Counted from the stretch's first letter, positions 1 to 8,999 are shown. The stretch: DNA of 64,000 bases from Streptomyces venezuelae (GCF_008642375.1 NZ_CP029194.1:3410001-3474000); one strand, 5' to 3'. Numbers and translations: made by a program. Notes: a model not told the origin generated them from the sequence alone.

Positions 1-1
1 C

Positions 2-1024
2 TCCCCCGCCTTCACCTCCGCGCCCGCCAACGTCCGGCCCAAGGCCGCCGCCAAGCGGGCCGTCAAGCCGCCGAAGGCCTCCTCGTCCGCCCCGGCCATC
101 ACCTCCGGGCCCGCCCGCAAAGGCGCCCCGAAGCCTCCGGAGCGCCTGAAACCCGCTGCCGCCGAGGCGGCGGACGGGGGGCATGAGGCGGTGCAGGAGC
201 CCGCGCGGCCGCCGGCCGTTCCGGGCCTCACCCCCGAGGAGGCCTTCGACGCGCTGTACGCGTACGCCGCGCCCGGCCTCGTCCACCAGACCTATCTGCT
301 CACGGGCCGCCGCCGGCTCTCCCGCGAGTCCGTCGAGTACGCCTTCCACCACGCCTGGGAGCACTGGCCCGAGGTCGCCGTCGACCCGGACCCGGTGGGC
401 TGGGTGCGGGCGGCCGCGTACGAGTACGCCCTCTCCCCCTGGCACCGGTTCCGGCGCGCCCACAAGCACCCCGACTCCCCGCCGACCGAGGCGAGCCGGC
501 GGGCGCTGCTCGGCGCGCTCCTCGAACTGCCGCCGCCGTACCGCCGTACGGTCCTGCTCTACGACGGGCTCGGCCTGGACCTGCCGGAGACGGCCGCCGA
601 GACGGAAGCGAGCACCCCCGCCGCCGCCAACCGGCTGCTGCACGCCCGTACGGTCCTCGGGAAGCGGATCCCCGAGCTCGCCGAGCCGGAGACCTTGCAG
701 CGGCGGCTGAGCCTGCTGGTCGCGGAGGCTCCGACGGCGACCCTCCCGGCGGCCCGCACCGTCCGGACGGGGAGCGAGAGGCGGAGTCGTACCTGGACGC
801 GGGCGGTGCTCGGGGTGACGGCGGTCCTCATCGGCGTCACCGGCTTCACGGCCGCGACCGCGCCGACCCGCTACGTCCCGGTCAACGCCCCCGGCGAGAC
901 CGTCAACGGGGTGCCGGTGCGCGGCGGCCCGCAGAAGCTCAGCCCGGAGGACCTGGAGCTCCGCGACAAGCTGCGCTCCGAGCCGAACCCGGGCCCCGAG
1001 CGTCTGATCCCGACGGCGGAGTAG
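2..1024 (+). CDS. Sigma-factor-like membrane-associated protein (5' truncated by window)
   Basis: The reading frame is open from the first bases of the window, so the start lies upstream. The first ~60 visible residues are Pro/Ala/Lys-rich and disordered. The next part resembles region 2 and a degenerate region 4 of ECF sigma factors: helices rich in Tyr/Ala, WPEV, DPVGWVRAAAYEYAL, then LLELPPPYRRTVLLYDGLGL. A hydrophobic segment (AVLGVTAVLIGVTGFTAAT) follows at about 80 residues from the C-terminus, with a short presumably extracytoplasmic tail. A canonical region 4 helix-turn-helix is not evident, so activity as a real sigma factor is uncertain; it may be a sigma-like regulator tethered to the membrane. 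It converges on sucD across a long shared hairpin. Confidence 0.6.
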   Translation, partial: SPAFTSAPANVRPKAAAKRAVKPPKASSSAPAITSGPARKGAPKPPERLKPAAAEAADGGHEAVQEPARPPAVPGLTPEEAFDALYAYAAPGLVHQTYLLTGRRRLSRESVEYAFHHAWEHWPEVAVDPDPVGWVRAAAYEYALSPWHRFRRAHKHPDSPPTEASRRALLGALLELPPPYRRTVLLYDGLGLDLPETAAETEASTPAAANRLLHARTVLGKRIPELAEPETLQRRLSLLVAEAPTATLPAARTVRTGSERRSRTWTRAVLGVTAVLIGVTGFTAATAPTRYVPVNAPGETVNGVPVRGGPQKLSPEDLELRDKLRSEPNPGPERLIPTAE

Positions 1025-1047
1025 CAGCCGCCGTACACGTGCGGACG

Positions 1048-1099
1048 CGAGAGGGCCCCGCCCTCGCCCGGGTGACCGGGCGGGGGCGGGGCCCTCTCG
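1048..1099. terminator. Bidirectional terminator hairpin
   Basis: Two 24-nt arms (1048-1071 and 1076-1099), nearly fully complementary, flank a GTGA loop. The hairpin lies between the convergent sigma-like gene and sucD and probably serves both. It lacks a strong T-tract, as is usual in Streptomyces. Confidence 0.8.
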
Positions 1100-1116
1100 T
1101 ACAGCTACCGCTGGTG

Positions 1117-2001
1117 TCAGCCCGCGAGGATCGCGCGCGCCAGCTTGGCCGTCTCGGTCGGCGTCTTGCCGACCTTGACGCCCGCGGCCTCAAGGGCCTC
1201 CTTCTTCGCCTGGGCGGTGCCGGAGGAGCCGGAGACGATGGCGCCGGCGTGGCCCATGGTCTTGCCCTCGGGCGCGGTGAAGCCCGCGACGTAGCCGACG
1301 ACCGGCTTGGTGACGTTGGCCTTGATGAAGTCGGCCGCACGCTCCTCGGCGTCGCCGCCGATCTCGCCGATCATGACGATCAGGTCGGTGTCCGGGTCGG
1401 CCTCGAAGGCCGCCAGGGCGTCGATGTGCGTGGTGCCGATGACCGGGTCGCCACCGATGCCGACGGCGGACGAGAAGCCGATGTCACGGAGCTCGTACAT
1501 CATCTGGTACGTCAGCGTGCCGGACTTCGAGACCAGGCCGATGCGGCCCGGCTTCGTGATGTCGCCCGGGATGATGCCGGCGTTGGACTGGCCCGGGGTG
1601 ATGAGACCGGGGCAGTTCGGGCCGATGATGCGGGTCTTGTTGCCCTTCGACTGCGCGTACGCCCAGAAGGCGGCGGAGTCGTGGACGGCGATGCCCTCGG
1701 TGATGACGACGGCGAGGGGGATCTCGGCGTCGATCGCCTCGACGACGGCGGCCTTCGCGAAGGCCGGCGGCACGAAGAGGACCGAGACGTTGGCGCCGGT
1801 CTCCTTCATCGCCTCGGCGACGGAGCCGAAGACCGGGACCTCGGTGCCGTCGAAGTCGACGGACGTGCCGGCCTTGCGCGGGTTCACGCCGCCGACGATG
1901 TTGGTGCCGTCACCCAGCATGAGCTTGGTGTGCTTCATGCCCGTGGCACCGGTCATGCCCTGGACGATGACCTTGCTGTCCTTGGTCAGGAAGATAGCCA
2001 T
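1117..2001 (-). CDS. sucD: Succinyl-CoA synthetase (ADP-forming) alpha subunit
   Basis: 294 residues, the usual family length. With SucC it interconverts succinyl-CoA and succinate with substrate-level phosphorylation in the TCA cycle. It begins [18 protein letters not shown] and has the Rossmann-type CoA-binding half with GVNPRKAG. The C-terminal half holds [14 protein letters not shown], which contains the phosphorylated active-site His. The ATG at 1999-2001 fits the family N-terminus; an in-frame upstream extension is only the sucC tail read in another frame. It lies 19 nt downstream of sucC, so the two form an operon. Confidence 0.97.
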   Translation of the reverse strand: MAIFLTKDSKVIVQGMTGATGMKHTKLMLGDGTNIVGGVNPRKAGTSVDFDGTEVPVFGSVAEAMKETGANVSVLFVPPAFAKAAVVEAIDAEIPLAVVITEGIAVHDSAAFWAYAQSKGNKTRIIGPNCPGLITPGQSNAGIIPGDITKPGRIGLVSKSGTLTYQMMYELRDIGFSSAVGIGGDPVIGTTHIDALAAFEADPDTDLIVMIGEIGGDAEERAADFIKANVTKPVVGYVAGFTAPEGKTMGHAGAIVSGSSGTAQAKKEALEAAGVKVGKTPTETAKLARAILAG

Positions 2002-2020
2002 GGTGTTCTGACCTCGTCCC

Positions 2021-3199
2021 TTACTTCGCAGCCGCGAGCTCGGCGGCCTTGTCGGCCGCGCCGTCCATGGTGTCCACGCGCTGCACGAGCGGGTGGTTCG
2101 CGTCCGACAGGATCTTGCGACCCAGCTCCGCGTTGTTGCCGTCGAGGCGCACGACCAGCGGCTTGGTGACCTCGTCGCCACGGGAGGCGAGAAGCTCCAG
2201 CGCCTGGACGATGCCGTTGGCGACCTCGTCACAGGCGGTGATGCCACCGAAGACGTTGACGAACACGGACTTGACGTCCGCGTCGCCCAGGATGATCTCC
2301 AGGCCGTTCGCCATGACCTCGGCGGAGGCGCCGCCACCGATGTCGAGGAAGTTGGCCGGCTTCACGCCGCCGTGGTTCTCACCGGCGTACGCGACGACGT
2401 CCAGGGTCGACATGACCAGGCCGGCGCCGTTGCCGATGATGCCGACCTCGCCGTCGAGCTTGACGTAGTTGAGGCCCTTGGCCTTGGCAGCAGCCTCGAG
2501 CGGGTTGGCTGCGGCCTTGTCCTCGAGCGCCTCGTGCTCGGGCTGACGGAAGTCGGCGTTCTCGTCGAGAGACACCTTGCCGTCGAGGGCCAGGATGCGG
2601 CCGTCCTTGGTCTTCACCAGCGGGTTGACCTCGACGAGGAGGGCGTCCTCGGCGACGAAGGTCTTCCACAGGGTCACCAGGGCCTCGGCGACACCCTCGG
2701 CCACGTCGGCCGGGAACTTCGCCAGGGCCACGATCTCGCGGGCCTTCTCGATGCTCACGCCGTCGTTGGCGTTGACGGGGACCTTCGCGAGGGCCTCGGG
2801 GGTCTTCTCCGCGACCTCCTCGATGTCCATGCCGCCCTGCACCGAGGCCATGGCCAGGAAGGTGCGGTTGGTGCGGTCGAGGAGGTACGAGACGTAGTAC
2901 TCGGCCTCGATCTCCGGGGACAGCTCGGCAATCATCACCTTGTGGACCGTGTGGCCCTTGATGTCCATCCCGAGGATGTCCGTCGCGCGGGCGACGGCCT
3001 CGTCCGGGGTGGCGGCCAGCTTGACGCCGCCGGCCTTGCCGCGGCCACCGACCTTCACCTGCGCCTTGACGACCGACTTGCCGCCAAGACGCTCGGTGGC
3101 CTCGCGCGCCGCCTCAGGCGTGTCGATGACTTCACCGGCCAGCACCGGTACACCGTGCTTGGCGAAGAGGTCCCTCGCCTGGTACTCGAACAGGTCCAC
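2021..3199 (-). CDS. sucC: Succinyl-CoA synthetase (ADP-forming) beta subunit
   Basis: 392 residues. The start is the GTG at 3197-3199, giving the family N-terminus (M)[18 protein letters not shown] with a GGGA-type ribosome site upstream. The N-terminal ATP-grasp domain has [16 protein letters not shown], and the acidic metal/nucleotide segment is [13 protein letters not shown]. The C-terminal CoA-ligase part has [13 protein letters not shown] and GGGAS. It is the first gene of sucCD. The ~400 bp upstream carry a site matching the Streptomyces Crp consensus. Confidence 0.97.
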   Translation of the reverse strand: MDLFEYQARDLFAKHGVPVLAGEVIDTPEAAREATERLGGKSVVKAQVKVGGRGKAGGVKLAATPDEAVARATDILGMDIKGHTVHKVMIAELSPEIEAEYYVSYLLDRTNRTFLAMASVQGGMDIEEVAEKTPEALAKVPVNANDGVSIEKAREIVALAKFPADVAEGVAEALVTLWKTFVAEDALLVEVNPLVKTKDGRILALDGKVSLDENADFRQPEHEALEDKAAANPLEAAAKAKGLNYVKLDGEVGIIGNGAGLVMSTLDVVAYAGENHGGVKPANFLDIGGGASAEVMANGLEIILGDADVKSVFVNVFGGITACDEVANGIVQALELLASRGDEVTKPLVVRLDGNNAELGRKILSDANHPLVQRVDTMDGAADKAAELAAAK

Positions 3200-3377
3200 G
3201 CGCGTCCGTCCCTTTTCTGATGATCGCGGTTCGTTGTCTGCGTGGGCGTGCCGCGAAGGGCAACGTGACTGCGCTGTCACAAGGGAGGCGTACACGGTGA
3301 CCGTGGACGCGGCATGTCCGTCTCGCAGGTTATCCCCGAGGGACGTGGGTCCCTAAATCGCAGATCACAACAGAGCG

Positions 3378-3391
3378 GTGATACGGGTCAC
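3378..3391. promoter_or_regulatory. Crp-type binding site upstream of sucCD
   Basis: The sequence GTGATACGGGTCAC fits the GTG-N6-GNCAC motif known for Streptomyces Crp. It lies about 180 bp upstream of the sucC start. The match is seen; binding is inferred. Confidence 0.5.
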
Positions 3392-3545
3392 AGAATGTAG
3401 GGGCCACGGGGCGGTCCGTAGGGGTTGCGCAGTGGGCCTCCGGCCCCTTCACGGCAGGCGGGGACTGGGCTCCGGGCTCCTCACGACGCGCCGGGTCCTG
3501 GGGTGAGGGGCCTTCGGAGGGCGGTGTGATATGAGCCTCAGTGAC

Positions 3546-3576
3546 CCCCGGAGCACCCGTGCGGGTGGTCCCGGGG
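3546..3576 (-). terminator. Terminator of the AAA-DUF5682-vWA operon
   Basis: Inverted repeat with a CACCCG-TG-CGGGTG core, extended by CCCC(C)GG / CC(C)GGGG with one bulge. It lies about 20 nt past the vWA stop codon. Confidence 0.6.
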
Positions 3577-3597
3577 CTGCGGATTCCGTACCCCCGC

Positions 3598-4809
3598 TCA
3601 GGTGGCCGGTATCGGCAGCGGGCGCTTCTCCAGGGCGGCGGCCATGATCTCCGGGAACAGGTCGGGGGTGCAGGCGAAGGCCGGGACCCCGAGCGCGGCG
3701 AGCGCCGCCGCGTGGTCGCGGTCGTAGGCGGGGGCGCCCTCGTCGGAGAGGGCGAGCAGGGCCACGAACTGGACGCCGGAGGCCTTCATCGCCGCGACCC
3801 GCTTCAGCATCTCGTCGCGGATGCCCCCCTCGTACAGGTCGCTGACGAGGACGACCACGGTGTCGGCGGGGCGGCCGATCCTCGCCTGGCAGTGGGCGAG
3901 GGCGCGGTTGATGTCGGTGCCGCCGCCCAGCCGCGTACCGAAGAGGACGTCGACCGGGTCGTCGAGCCGGTCGGTCAGGTCGACGACGGCCGTGTCGAAG
4001 ACGACGAGCCGGGTGGCGATCGACCGCATGGAGGCCAGCACCGCGCCGAAGACGGAGGCGTAGACGACGGAGGCGGCCATGGAGCCGGACTGGTCGATGC
4101 AGAGCACGACCTCCTTCCGTACCGCCCGGGACGCCCGTCCGTGGCCGATGAGCCGCTCCGGGACGACCGTGCGCTGCTCGGGCAGGTAGTTCTTGAGGTT
4201 GGCGCGGATCGTGCGGTCCCAGTCGATGTCCCGGTGCCGGGGGCGGCTGATCCGGGCCGAGCGGTCGAGGGCGCCTGTGAGCGTGGCGCGCGTGCGGGTG
4301 GCGAGGCGCTGCTCCAGCTCGTCGACGACCTTCCGCACGACGGCCCGCGCGGTCTCCCTGGTGGTCTCCGGCATGGCCTTGTCGAGGGAGAGGAGGGTGC
4401 CGACGAGGTGGACGTCGGCCTCGACGGCCTCCAGCATCTCGGGCTCCAGGAGGAGGGTGGCGAGGCCGAGGCGGTCGATCGCGTCGCGCTGCATGACCTG
4501 GACGACGGAGCTGGGGAAGTACGTGCGGATGTCGCCGAGCCAGCGGGCGACGGAGGGCGCGGAGGCTCCGAGCCCGCCCGCGCGGTCCCTGCCCCTGGCG
4601 TCGGCCCGCCGGGGCTCGCGGCCGTAGAGCTCGGCGAGGGCGCGGTCCATGGCGGCGTCGGTCCCGGTGAGCGCGCGGCCGGTGCCCTCGGCGTCCGCGC
4701 CGCCGAGGACCAGCCGCCAGCGGCGCAGCCGCTCGTCGCCCGGGTCCGCCGAGCCGCCGGTGCTCGCGCCCGCGCTCGTACCTGTGCTCGCGCCTGTGCT
4801 CGTACTCAT
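3598..4809 (-). CDS. vWA domain protein of a MoxR-vWA system
   Basis: 403 residues, last gene of the leftward operon. The N-terminal ~20 residues are a Ser/Thr/Gly/Ala-rich linker. A helical domain follows, with LYGREPRR and VARWLGDIRTYFP. The C-terminal ~190 residues are a von Willebrand A domain with an intact MIDAS: DQSGSM near residue 237, GGTDI for the conserved Thr, and LVSDLYEGG for the last metal-binding Asp. Such proteins pair with MoxR AAA ATPases, which act on a target or a metal cofactor through the vWA adaptor. Its ATG overlaps the DUF5682 stop (ATGA), so the two are translationally coupled. The protein is probably cytoplasmic, since no membrane segment is seen. Confidence 0.88.
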   Translation of the reverse strand: MSTSTGASTGTSAGASTGGSADPGDERLRRWRLVLGGADAEGTGRALTGTDAAMDRALAELYGREPRRADARGRDRAGGLGASAPSVARWLGDIRTYFPSSVVQVMQRDAIDRLGLATLLLEPEMLEAVEADVHLVGTLLSLDKAMPETTRETARAVVRKVVDELEQRLATRTRATLTGALDRSARISRPRHRDIDWDRTIRANLKNYLPEQRTVVPERLIGHGRASRAVRKEVVLCIDQSGSMAASVVYASVFGAVLASMRSIATRLVVFDTAVVDLTDRLDDPVDVLFGTRLGGGTDINRALAHCQARIGRPADTVVVLVSDLYEGGIRDEMLKRVAAMKASGVQFVALLALSDEGAPAYDRDHAAALAALGVPAFACTPDLFPEIMAAALEKRPLPIPAT

Positions 4810-7205
4810 GCGGTGGCCTCCGTTCCGAGGATGAGGTGGAGGAGGGGGAGGACGCCGTCCGCCCGTGCCCGGTCGAGGCCGGCGGCGAAGCCGGGTACGC
4901 CGCCGGGCGCCGTGTGTCCCGCTCCCTCGGCCTTCGGTCCGCGCGCGACGAGCTCGCCGAGGGTGCGGCGGACACCGGGCTCGTATCCGGAGAAGGTGCG
5001 GCGCAGCAGCGGCAGGATGTCGTTGAAGGCCGCCGCCGGTACGGACGTGAGCCAGGTGTCGACCAGGCCGAGCAGTCGCTCGTCGTGGACGAGGAGCAGT
5101 CCGCCGCCTGAGGCTCCGCCGGCGAAGCCCTCGATCCAGGCGGCGGCGTCCTGCGGCGGGGCGCCCGGCGAGAGGGCGCGGCTCATGAGCGGCGCGGCCT
5201 CCTCCTCGGCGATCCGGCCCTCGTCGAGGAGGAGCCGGGTGGCCCGGCCGCGCAGGACGCCGGGCACCCGGTCGCGGGCGGCGAGGCGGTGCAGGACGCC
5301 CGTCCAGCGGTCGGCCGGGCGCGCGGCGTCCGGCAGCAGGCCGAGCGCCTGGTGGACTTCGTCGATCCGCTCGCGCATGGCGGTGGCCGCGTCGGCGTCG
5401 AGTCCGGTGCAGGCGGGCGGGAGGCCGACGCAGATCCGCTCGGCGAGCCCGGCGGCGACCTCGGCGAGGGCTGCCGTGTCGGTGCCGCGGACGTCGCCGT
5501 AGCGCAGGGAGCGGGCCAGGGCGGGGAGGGCCTGGGCGAGGTGGGTGACGTCGGTGTCGAGCGCGGCCCGGTCGGCGAGGGCCCGCATCACGACGGGCAG
5601 CGCGTCGGCGAGCCCGGCGAGGAGGCACTGCTCGGCGAGGGCGGTGATGTCGGCCAGGGCGGTTGTGGCCGATGCCCGGGACTCGGCCTTGGCGTTGGCG
5701 GCGGCCTCGACGGTGGTGCCCCAGACCCCGGCCTCGGCCACCTGGACGTGCAGCTCGGGCTCCCAGCCCAGCCGCCAGGTCTCCCGGAAGGTGCCGGTGC
5801 CTGCCCGGCCCGGGGCCGGGGTGCCCCAGTCGACGCCGAGCAGCCGCAGCCGGTGCAGGAGTCGGCTGCGGGCGCCGTCCATGTCCTTGCGGAGGTCGAG
5901 GTCGAGCTCGCGCTGCTGCGCCTCGGGCTTGAGGCGCAGCGAGCGCTGGAGGCGGCTCAGGTCCCGCTGGAGGGGGACGGCGGGCGCGCCGGCCGGCACC
6001 TCGCCGAGGACGTCGCCGACGACGAGCCGGTCGCGGACGAGGTCGAGCGGCACGTCGGAGCCCTCGCACAGGACGGCACGGACGGCGTCGGTCGTCTCGT
6101 CGAGCCCGGGGAGCGGCCGGCCGCGCAGGGCTGCGAGGGTCTCGGCGAGCCGGACGGCCTCGATGACGTGGGCGGTGGAGACGTGGTGGTCCTCCGCCCT
6201 GAGGAGTCCGGCGACCTTGGCCATCCAGCGCTCGACGGGCCGGTCGGGGGCGGTGAAGAGGTGTCCGTACCAGCCGGGTGCCTCGATGCCCGCGCCGTAG
6301 CCGGAGCGCCGAGCGAGCCTGCGGTGGGTCCAGGGGACCCAGGTGAGCTCGGTCTTCACCTTGGGCAGGCCCTTGAGCAGGGCGCGGTCGGCGGCGACGG
6401 TGGTCTTCCAGGTGAGGGCGGGGACGTGCCAGGCACCGCAGACGACGGCGACCTCGTCGCCGAACTCCTTGCGGGCGGCGCGCAGCTGGAGCCTCATGTA
6501 CGCCTCGCGGACGAGGTCGCGGGGGTGGCCGCCGTGTCCGTACGCCTCGCGCAGGGCGCCCATGGCCTCGGCGAGGGCCTCGAACGGAGCGGTGGGGTCC
6601 TCCTCGCCGCGCAGCTCGACGGCGTCCTCCCACCACTGCTCGGCGTCCTCGTGCCCGGCGGTCCTGGCGAGCTCGGCGAGCGGGTCGATCCGCGGAGCCA
6701 GGCCGTCGCCGTCCCGGCTCCCTTCGATGTCCCTGCCGCCGTACGCGTCCCCGCCGCCGTCGCCCTCGCCGTCGCCGTCGGACCAGGTGGGGTCGGCGGC
6801 GGCGAGGGTGTGGGCGGCGGGCAGGTCGACGAAGCGGACGGCGGCGCCCCGGTCGAGGGCCCAGCGGATCGCGACCCACTCGGGCGAGAACTCCGCCATC
6901 GGCCAGAACGCCGCCCGTCCGGGGTCGTCCACGGCGTGGGCCAGCAGGGCCACGGGAGGCCGCATGGACTCGTCCCCGGCCAGGGCGACGAGGGCGTCCG
7001 CCTCGGCGGGTCCCTCGACGAGGACGACGGCGGGCTTCTCCGCCTCCAGCGCGGCCCGCACGGCGCGGGCCGAGCCGGGCCCGTGGTGCCGGACCCCGAG
7101 GAGCAGGGGCCGCCCGCGCCGCCCGCCGGCCCCGGACCGGACCGCGCTCGCGCTCCGGCCGGAGCCGGGGGCGTCGGGCGCCGGGGCCGTGGTGGCGGCC
7201 GTCAT
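4806..7205 (-). CDS. DUF5682 family protein, MoxR/vWA-associated
   Basis: 799 residues, middle gene of the AAA-DUF5682-vWA operon, with ATGA overlaps at both ends. The N-terminal region has LLLGVRHHGPGSARAV followed by VVLVEGPAEADAL. This GxxHH...EGP pattern resembles the TraB/ChaN/erythromycin-esterase-like fold, in which His and Glu form an active or metal site; that link is my inference. The central region contains VVCGAWHVPAL and the mainly helical remainder holds repeated Leu/Ala/Arg helices. The function is unknown. Constant linkage to MoxR and vWA suggests it is the effector or substrate of the chaperone pair. The Gly/Asp-rich segment around residues 135-155 is a variable linker. Confidence 0.85.
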   Translation of the reverse strand: MTAATTAPAPDAPGSGRSASAVRSGAGGRRGRPLLLGVRHHGPGSARAVRAALEAEKPAVVLVEGPAEADALVALAGDESMRPPVALLAHAVDDPGRAAFWPMAEFSPEWVAIRWALDRGAAVRFVDLPAAHTLAAADPTWSDGDGEGDGGGDAYGGRDIEGSRDGDGLAPRIDPLAELARTAGHEDAEQWWEDAVELRGEEDPTAPFEALAEAMGALREAYGHGGHPRDLVREAYMRLQLRAARKEFGDEVAVVCGAWHVPALTWKTTVAADRALLKGLPKVKTELTWVPWTHRRLARRSGYGAGIEAPGWYGHLFTAPDRPVERWMAKVAGLLRAEDHHVSTAHVIEAVRLAETLAALRGRPLPGLDETTDAVRAVLCEGSDVPLDLVRDRLVVGDVLGEVPAGAPAVPLQRDLSRLQRSLRLKPEAQQRELDLDLRKDMDGARSRLLHRLRLLGVDWGTPAPGRAGTGTFRETWRLGWEPELHVQVAEAGVWGTTVEAAANAKAESRASATTALADITALAEQCLLAGLADALPVVMRALADRAALDTDVTHLAQALPALARSLRYGDVRGTDTAALAEVAAGLAERICVGLPPACTGLDADAATAMRERIDEVHQALGLLPDAARPADRWTGVLHRLAARDRVPGVLRGRATRLLLDEGRIAEEEAAPLMSRALSPGAPPQDAAAWIEGFAGGASGGGLLLVHDERLLGLVDTWLTSVPAAAFNDILPLLRRTFSGYEPGVRRTLGELVARGPKAEGAGHTAPGGVPGFAAGLDRARADGVLPLLHLILGTEATA

Positions 7206-8290
7206 GCGCTCACCTCGCGGCAGGCGCGGTAGAAGTCCTTCCAGTCGTCTCTCTCCCTGACCACGGTCTCCAGGTACTCCTGCCAGACGATCCGGTCGGC
7301 CGCCGGGTCGCGGACGACGGCGCCGAGGATGCCGGCGGCGATGTCCCCGGGGCGCAGGACGCCGTCCCCGAAGTGGGCGGCGAGCGCGAGGCCGCCCGTG
7401 ACGACGGAGATGGCCTCGGCCGTGGAGAGCGTCCCCGAGGGCGACTTGACCTTCGTCCGTCCGTCGGTGGTGACTCCGTCCCGCAGCTCACGGAAGACGG
7501 TGACGACGCGCCGGATCTCGGCCGCCCCGGCCGGCACGGCGGGCAATTCGAGGGAGCGGCCGAGCTGCTCGACGCGCCGGGCGACGATCTCGACCTCGGC
7601 GTCGGGCGTCGCGGGCAGCGGCAGGACGACGGTGTTGAAGCGGCGCCGCAGCGCGCTCGAGAGTTCGTTGACGCCCCGGTCGCGGTCGTTGGCCGTGGCG
7701 ATGAGGTTGAAGCCGGGGACGGCCTGCACCTCCTCGCCGAGCTCCGGGACGGGCAGGGTCTTCTCGGACAGGATCGTGATGAGGCTGTCCTGGACGTCGG
7801 CGGGGATGCGGGTGAGCTCCTCGACCCGGGCGGTCGCGCCCCGCGCCATCGCCCGCATCACCGGGCTCGGCACGAGTGCGTCGCGGCTGGGGCCGTGGGC
7901 GAGGAGCCGCGCGTAGTTCCAGCCGTACCGGACGGCTTCCTCGGGCGTGCCCGCGGTGCCCTGGACGAGCAGGGTGGAGTCACCGCTGACGGCGGCGGCC
8001 AGATGCTCGGAGACCCAGGTCTTCGCGGTGCCGGGCACGCCGAGCAGCAGGAGCGCCCGGTCGGTGGCGAGCGTGGTGACGGCGACCTCGACGATGCGGC
8101 GCGGTCCGACGTACTTGGGTGTGATCACCGTCCCGTCGGGGAGCGTGCCGCCGAGGAGATAGGTGGCGACGGCCCACGGCGAGAGGCGCCAGCGGGCGGG
8201 CCGCAGCCGGTCGTCGGCGGCGGCGAGTGCGGTGAGTTCGTCGGCGAAGGCGTGTTCGGCGTGCGGCCTCAGGGCCTCGGGCACGGTCAT
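7202..8290 (-). CDS. MoxR-type AAA+ ATPase
   Basis: 362 residues. The ATG at 8288-8290 is preceded by a strong GGAGGGGG site. Walker A is GVPGTAKT. The Walker B equivalent reads RVEELTR, with Glu for the usual Asp of MoxR DEINR, followed by IPADVQDSLITILSEK. Sensor 1 lies in LIATANDRDRGVNELSSALRRRF with arginine-finger candidates, and a helical lid follows. It should hydrolyse ATP to remodel a partner through the vWA protein. It is the first gene of the operon. About 40 bp upstream of the start is a sequence resembling a PafBC-type DNA-damage promoter. Confidence 0.92.
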   Translation of the reverse strand: MTVPEALRPHAEHAFADELTALAAADDRLRPARWRLSPWAVATYLLGGTLPDGTVITPKYVGPRRIVEVAVTTLATDRALLLLGVPGTAKTWVSEHLAAAVSGDSTLLVQGTAGTPEEAVRYGWNYARLLAHGPSRDALVPSPVMRAMARGATARVEELTRIPADVQDSLITILSEKTLPVPELGEEVQAVPGFNLIATANDRDRGVNELSSALRRRFNTVVLPLPATPDAEVEIVARRVEQLGRSLELPAVPAGAAEIRRVVTVFRELRDGVTTDGRTKVKSPSGTLSTAEAISVVTGGLALAAHFGDGVLRPGDIAAGILGAVVRDPAADRIVWQEYLETVVRERDDWKDFYRACREVSA

Positions 8291-8328
8291 GGATCCCCCT
8301 CCAGATCGCTCGACCTGTTGTGCGATCC

Positions 8329-8351
8329 ACCGTGCACCATCGCACTGACAA
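8329..8351 (-). promoter_or_regulatory. RecA-NDp/PafBC-like promoter of the AAA-DUF5682-vWA operon
   Basis: On the minus strand the sequence is TTGTCAGTG - N8 - CACGGT. The first element matches the RecA-independent DNA-damage promoter consensus TTGTCRGTG-N8-TANNNT at 9 of 9 positions. The -10 has C for the first T. The implied 5' leader is about 30 nt. A 7-bp inverted repeat (GTGCGAT/ATCGCAC, 8320-8345) overlaps the element. Confidence 0.55.
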
Positions 8352-8401
8352 TCGGCTTCCACCGCTGGTCAGGGGCGCTGCGAGGGGGGAGAGTTGAGGG
8401 T

Positions 8402-8444
8402 GAGCCAGCCCGCGACGCGGGTCGGTCCGCGACGCGGGTCGGCT
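8402..8444 (-). terminator. Hairpin with 17-bp direct repeat, likely terminator of the lipoprotein gene
   Basis: The 15-mer CGCGACGCGGGTCGG occurs at 8411-8425 and again at 8428-8442. The block is enclosed by GAGCC/GGCTC, and each unit itself contains CCGCG-A-CGCGG. It folds into one long or two small hairpins about 10 bp past the lipoprotein stop. Confidence 0.5.
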
Positions 8445-8455
8445 CATGACGGGGG

Positions 8456-8869
8456 TCATCCCACGGCGGGAGAGACGGCGACGCAGCCGCCCGCCATCGC
8501 CTGCTCGCCCTCGGCCTCCTTGATGACCTTGCCCTGGTAGACGACCTTGCAGGTGAGGCCGGCCGGGTCGAGCGCCACCGGCATGACGGCCGGCGGCATG
8601 ATGCCCTTCAGCTTCACGGTCTTCTTCCACGGCAGGGCCGGCTTCTTCGCAGACTCGGCCTTCGGCGCCATCGCGGTGCCGCCGCCGGCGTGGTACTCGA
8701 TGGACTCGACGCCCTTGCCGCTGACCTCGTACGTGACCTCGTAGGACTCGGTGACGGACTTGTCGACCTGGTCGACGGCCTTCTCGGCCGCCTCCGAGCA
8801 GGCGCCGAGCCCGAGGGCGAGCCCTGCGACGGCGAGGGCCGAGACGGCGGTACGGACGGTGCGCTTCAT
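8456..8869 (-). CDS. Small secreted lipoprotein, unknown function
   Basis: 137 residues. A signal peptide with Arg/Lys, a hydrophobic core (ALAVAGLALGLG) and lipobox LGAC puts the lipidated Cys near residue 25. The mature part has SYEVTYEVSGKGVESIEYHAGGG, then a Lys-rich stretch and a C-terminal CKVVYQGKVIKEAEGE...GGCVAVSP with two Cys that could pair. The fold suggests a small beta-rich domain of the MmpS/DUF-type seen in actinobacterial lipoproteins; this is weak. It lies between the two arms of the MoxR/SWIM cluster. Whether it belongs to that system cannot be told. Confidence 0.75.
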   Translation of the reverse strand: MKRTVRTAVSALAVAGLALGLGACSEAAEKAVDQVDKSVTESYEVTYEVSGKGVESIEYHAGGGTAMAPKAESAKKPALPWKKTVKLKGIMPPAVMPVALDPAGLTCKVVYQGKVIKEAEGEQAMAGGCVAVSPAVG

Positions 8870-8969
8870 GACAGGGGTCCCCCTGGACGGGTGGTGCTGG
8901 CCTTCGGTCCCGCGCAGAGAATCGCAAAGGAAGAGTAAAGTCAAATCCTCTTTCCCGAGGTCGGAGGCG

Positions 8970-8992
8970 TTGTCAGTGGCGCCGTCTACGGT
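8970..8992 (+). promoter_or_regulatory. RecA-NDp/PafBC-type DNA-damage promoter of the SWIM-DUF5691 operon
   Basis: TTGTCAGTG (8970-8978), 8 nt, then TACGGT (8987-8992) is a full match to the consensus TTGTCRGTG-N8-TANNNT. The -10 ends 7 nt before the ATG at 9000, so the mRNA should be leaderless. This agrees with the absence of a Shine-Dalgarno site. Confidence 0.75.
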
Positions 8993-8999
8993 CGTCGAC

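Larger units (their letters stand above)
3200..3597. other. Intergenic region upstream of sucC
   Basis: 398 bp without a convincing gene. It holds the sucCD promoter region, one Crp-type palindrome (3378-3391), a second imperfect GTGAC...GTCAC palindrome around 3262-3280, and the terminator of the vWA operon (3546-3576). I could not assign a clear -35/-10 pair. Confidence 0.6.

Noticed and set aside
3598..6879. A 1093-residue minus-strand frame spanning the vWA gene and most of DUF5682
   Set aside because: Only its C-terminal 403 residues are the vWA protein. The upstream part is an Arg/Pro-rich shadow of DUF5682, which itself has proper motifs in another frame.
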